A stretch of 64,000 nt of DNA from Chitinophagales bacterium. Lineage in GTDB: Bacteria > Bacteroidota > Bacteroidia > Chitinophagales > Saprospiraceae. Below, piece after piece: positions 61,411 to 64,000 of the stretch. Within the stretch, counting starts at the first letter, position 1. Each line of letters starts with the position of its first letter. The stretch lies in the NCBI GenBank assembly GCA_022360175.1, contig JAKSDI010000273.1, forward strand, positions 29,446-93,445. The letters are read 5' to 3'. The notes under the pieces were generated by a model, which was not told the DNA's origin, ran no database searches, and saw nothing but the letters and a program-made list of their open reading frames with translations. The position numbers were made by a program, and so were the translations under genes.

Positions 61411-62091
61411 TTAAAATTCAATTTTTTCTTTCCAATTTAACCCCATAGGCAGTTCTTGATCCGTAAATTCAATATGGATTACTCGTCTACTTTTCTTGTT
61501 TTCTGTCCTTTTTGAGGAATGAAGAGTTAAAGGTTTCATTATCACTATTCCTCCTTTTCTGACTTCACAAATTTGTTCATTCCCTTCTTTATGCTTCGTC
61601 CATTCTTTAATATCAATCACTCCCCTTTTATGTGAATTTTCGATTACCCTCAGGGCTCCATTTTCTTTGGTACAATCATCGAGATGAATTCTAATCGTAA
61701 AAATACTTTCCAGCATTTCCTTATTTGGCTGAACGACAACCCTTTCACTATTTACTCTCCAATTCTTATAGGCAGGAACTTCTATTTTTTCTACAAGATT
61801 GATTGTCAAATCCTGGTGCCAGTTTACTACCCAATTAGCATGAGGTGGTTTATCGAAGTAAATTGATTTAATGGATTTATCACAATCTGGCGAGATAGTT
61901 CTAATGATCTTCATCAAATTTTCAGTAAAGACCAACTCTGCAAGCTCAGGCTTGTCAAGCAAAAAAGCTCGTACACCAAATTTATTCTCAATCTCTTTTG
62001 ATTTTATTCTTTCCAATATTTCATTTACTTCCTTTTCGGAATAAACGCCTTCAATTATTTCAAAGCCTTTTTGGTTTAAGGTAGATTCCAC
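61411..62091 (-). CDS. Phytanoyl-CoA dioxygenase (PhyH)-family protein
   Basis: This 226-residue protein has the Fe(II)/2-oxoglutarate dioxygenase core: HQD (H92, D94), the distal histidine H191 (LTLHSSKRT), an arginine (R202/R203) for 2-oxoglutarate, and HLDDCTKENGALRVIENSHKRG (in part TKENGALRVIENSH). The start is a GTG at 62091, as no ATG lies upstream of the domain. PhyH proteins hydroxylate many substrates. It converges on the GlxA-type gene and is head-to-head with fahA across 247 bases. Confidence 0.88.
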   Translation of the reverse strand: MESTLNQKGFEIIEGVYSEKEVNEILERIKSKEIENKFGVRAFLLDKPELAELVFTENLMKIIRTISPDCDKSIKSIYFDKPPHANWVVNWHQDLTINLVEKIEVPAYKNWRVNSERVVVQPNKEMLESIFTIRIHLDDCTKENGALRVIENSHKRGVIDIKEWTKHKEGNEQICEVRKGGIVIMKPLTLHSSKRTENKKSRRVIHIEFTDQELPMGLNWKEKIEF

Positions 62092-62142
62092 TTTATTTTC
62101 TGTTTATTTTATATTCATCCAGATAAAAAGATGTGATCTTAG

Positions 62143-62156
62143 CTGTTGATAAACAG
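62143..62156 (+). promoter_or_regulatory. CTGTTGATAAACAG, first copy of a repeated motif
   Basis: This 14-mer has an internal CTGTT/AACAG inverted repeat and recurs with one change at 62304-62317, 161 bases away. Both lie between the PhyH-like gene and fahA. It may be a regulator site; its exact job is unknown. Confidence 0.35.
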
Positions 62157-62282
62157 TATCTCCCAAATCATTATTCCAATAGTACCAGGATGTAATTATA
62201 TATGATACAAAATTATAAAGATTAGATACTTTGATTTGTGCGATAAAAGCAATTATAAAATACCATTCCCCTCACAATTCAC

Positions 62283-62317
62283 TACATTTGCCCTTTAAAT
62301 AGACTGTCGATAAACAG
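62283..62317 (+). promoter_or_regulatory. fahA -7 box with second motif copy downstream
   Basis: TACATTTG (62283-62290) is a perfect TAnnTTTG box 48 bases before the fahA start. CTGTCGATAAACAG (62304-62317), the second copy of the motif at 62143, begins 14 bases after it, near the likely transcription start, where a bound repressor would act. No TTG is seen at the right distance. Confidence 0.4.
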
Positions 62318-62338
62318 ACTTTATAAAACCAGATTTAG

Positions 62339-63607
62339 ATGATCAAAGCAAACAACCCTAGCCTTACTTCATGGGTAGAAGTACCAGAAGGAAGTGACTT
62401 CCCGATACAAAACCTGCCTTTTGGTGTTTTTAAAACGCCGGGGCTACGCCCTCGCCTGTGTACTGCCATTGGAAATTTTGTAGCCGACTTACAGGTATTG
62501 AGTGAGCATGGTTTTTTTGACGACCTGAAGATAGACAAGGCTGTATTTGCACAGCCATTCCTTAATGATTTCATCGCATGCGGTAAGGAAAAAACAAGTG
62601 CCGTTCGCAATCGCCTGTCAGAAGTTCTGGATAGTGACCTGGATGATTGGGATGCTAGTGAATTGGCAGCTTATTTTCTCCACCCCATGGATGAGGTAGA
62701 GATGTTGATGCCGATCAAAGTAGGGGATTATACCGATTTTTATTCTAGCCGCGAGCATGCTACTAATGTAGGTACGATGTTTAGAGGAAAAGAAAATGCA
62801 TTGATGCCCAACTGGTTGCACTTGCCAGTAGGCTATCATGGGCGTGCTTCTTCTATTGTAGTATCTGGTACTCCAATACATCGTCCTAATGGACAACAAA
62901 TTCCACAAGATGCTAAAGCACCTGTGTTTGGCCCTTCCAAACTGATGGACTTTGAGCTGGAGATGGCTTTTGTCGTAGGTAAAGAAACCCAAATAGGTTC
63001 TTCTGTAAATATAACAGAAGCAGAAGATCATATTTTTGGTATGATGCTATTTAATGACTGGTCGGCTCGTGATATCCAAAAGTGGGAATATGTGCCTCTA
63101 GGGCCTTTCCTGGGTAAAAGCTTTGCCTCTACCGTTTCTCCCTGGATAGTAACGATAGATGCATTGGAACCTTTCCGCGTAAGTGGCCCCGTACAAGACC
63201 CAACTCCTCTTCCCTATCTGCAAATAGATGGTGATCGCAGTTTTGATATTCAGCTACAGGTAGATTTACAAGCAGAAGGTCAGCCTGCTACACCAATTTG
63301 CCGTTCTAATTTCAAGTACCTGTACTGGAATATAGCTCAACAACTGACACATCACACTGTAAATGGTTGTAATATCAAAATAGGTGATATGATGGCATCT
63401 GGTACAATCAGCGGCCCTACTCCAGATTCTTACGGTTCTATGCTGGAACTTACCTGGCGTGGTAGTAAACCGATACAACTACCTGATGGCAGTGAACGCA
63501 AATTCATAAACGATGGTGATACCATTATTGTCAAAGGATGGTGTGAAAAAGATGGTGTGCGTATTGGTTTTGGTGAAGCAACTGGAAAAGTGGGGAGTGA
63601 GCAGTAG
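62339..63607 (+). CDS. fahA: Fumarylacetoacetase
   Basis: This 422-residue enzyme cleaves fumarylacetoacetate to fumarate and acetoacetate, the last step of tyrosine/homogentisate breakdown. It has the family N-terminal barrel (SWVEVPEGSDFPIQNLPFGVF), DYTDFYSSREHATNVGTMFRG with the catalytic histidine region, LPVGYHGRASSIVVSG, PVFGPSKLMDFELEMAFVVG (in part DFELEMAFVVG, metal-binding acids), LFNDWSARDIQKWEYVPLGPF and MASGTISGPTPDSYGSMLEL. Length is normal. No other genes of the pathway are in the window. The gene is followed at once by a repeat array. Confidence 0.96.
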   Translation: MIKANNPSLTSWVEVPEGSDFPIQNLPFGVFKTPGLRPRLCTAIGNFVADLQVLSEHGFFDDLKIDKAVFAQPFLNDFIACGKEKTSAVRNRLSEVLDSDLDDWDASELAAYFLHPMDEVEMLMPIKVGDYTDFYSSREHATNVGTMFRGKENALMPNWLHLPVGYHGRASSIVVSGTPIHRPNGQQIPQDAKAPVFGPSKLMDFELEMAFVVGKETQIGSSVNITEAEDHIFGMMLFNDWSARDIQKWEYVPLGPFLGKSFASTVSPWIVTIDALEPFRVSGPVQDPTPLPYLQIDGDRSFDIQLQVDLQAEGQPATPICRSNFKYLYWNIAQQLTHHTVNGCNIKIGDMMASGTISGPTPDSYGSMLELTWRGSKPIQLPDGSERKFINDGDTIIVKGWCEKDGVRIGFGEATGKVGSEQ

Positions 63608-64000
63608 GCAGTTTGTTCAGTGGGCAGTCTGCAGTATATCAGTGGGGAGTGGAAGCTGTGGATGAAGTAGAATCTGATCCTTTGCAGTGGGCAGTCTACA
63701 GTATATCAGTAGGCAGTATCAGTGGGAGTGGAAGCTGTGGGTGAAGTAGAATCTGATCCTTTACAGTGGGCAGTTTGTCAGTGGGCAGTCTGCAATATAT
63801 CAGTAGGCAGTATCAGTGGGTAGTGGAATCTGTGGGTGAAGTAGAATCTGATCTTTTGCAGTGGGCAGTTTGTCAGTGGGCAGTCTACAGTTCATTAGTA
63901 GGCAGTATATCAGTAGGCAGTGGAACCTGTGGATGAAGTAGAATCTGATCTTTTGCAGTGGGCAGTTTGTCAGTGGGCAGTCTGCAGTTCATTAGTAGGC
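63608..64000 (+). repeat. Array of imperfect CAGT-rich repeats after fahA, running off the window
   Basis: There is no gene in these 393 bases. They are built of GGCAGT, CAGTGGGCAGT and ATATCAGTAGGCAGT words. A longer anchor (GTGGRTGAAGTAGAATCTGATC-like) appears four times, its GAA(G/C/T)CTGTGG start falling at 63651, 63730, 63825 and 63922, giving periods of 79, 95 and 97 bases. G exceeds C on the plus strand throughout. Copies differ by small insertions and base changes. Confidence 0.85.

Noticed and set aside
63608..64000. CRISPR array
   Set aside because: Units are of unequal length, the repeated words run into the would-be spacers and no cas gene is present.

Overview
The window is a gene-dense bacterial chromosome segment, and several features point to a Bacteroidota, probably of the Saprospiria/Cytophagia type. 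It has type IX secretion (T9SS) cargo and PorP/SprF- and PorE-like proteins, a Na+-NQR complex, and many outer-membrane beta-barrels and lipoproteins. Its promoters match the Bacteroidota -7 box TAnnTTTG, several with a TTG about 20 bases upstream. I see no rRNA, tRNA, CRISPR array, phage or intact insertion sequence. Family names come from reading the proteins; no database search was run.

Layout. 0-2.4 kb: nqrB (cut by the window edge) and nqrA, whose product carries an extra N-terminal membrane anchor. 2.5-7 kb: pnuC and a PorE-like/SprF-like outer-membrane pair. 7.2-15.2 kb: a plus-strand sulfur island with a persulfide dioxygenase-rhodanese, a SulP anion transporter, a fused iron-sulfur/NrfD membrane subunit and a large molybdopterin oxidoreductase. 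Together these suggest persulfide to sulfite to sulfate oxidation that feeds the quinone pool. 15.2-26 kb: an AAA ATPase/nuclease-like gene with an unusual repeated operator, two tandem T9SS cargo paralogs, a serine hydrolase, a repeat protein and a membrane-bound AraC regulator.

26.1-32.6 kb: two rhodaneses, a haem-binding lipoprotein, an AraC regulator, cytochrome bd oxidase (cydAB) and a porin. The first rhodanese and the porin each have a CRP/FNR-type site placed at exactly the same distance from a Bacteroidota -7 box. 32.7-36 kb: msrA, a small membrane protein, an orphan DUF433 antitoxin-like gene, a DMT transporter and a small beta-barrel. 36-42 kb: a TetR-controlled export operon (LolA-like protein, two FtsX-type permeases, an ATPase and a beta-barrel).

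42.3-49.3 kb: metF and two large secreted peptidases (M14 and S1). 49.3-55.2 kb: NADAR, a bPH-like membrane protein, PhzF, a serine hydrolase, an AraC regulator, a membrane protein and a SnoaL-like protein. 55.2-61.4 kb: a second export set (beta-barrel, LolA-like protein, MMPL/RND pump) beside a divergent GlxA-type regulator. It mirrors the first set but has a different engine. 61.4-64 kb: a PhyH-like dioxygenase, fumarylacetoacetase and an array of imperfect repeats running off the end.

Several intergenic stretches (26.5, 39.1, 42.1 and 63.6 kb) hold strand-skewed, word-like low-complexity DNA that looks like a dispersed repeat class. Two long hairpin elements (54.65 and 57.46 kb) also lie between genes.
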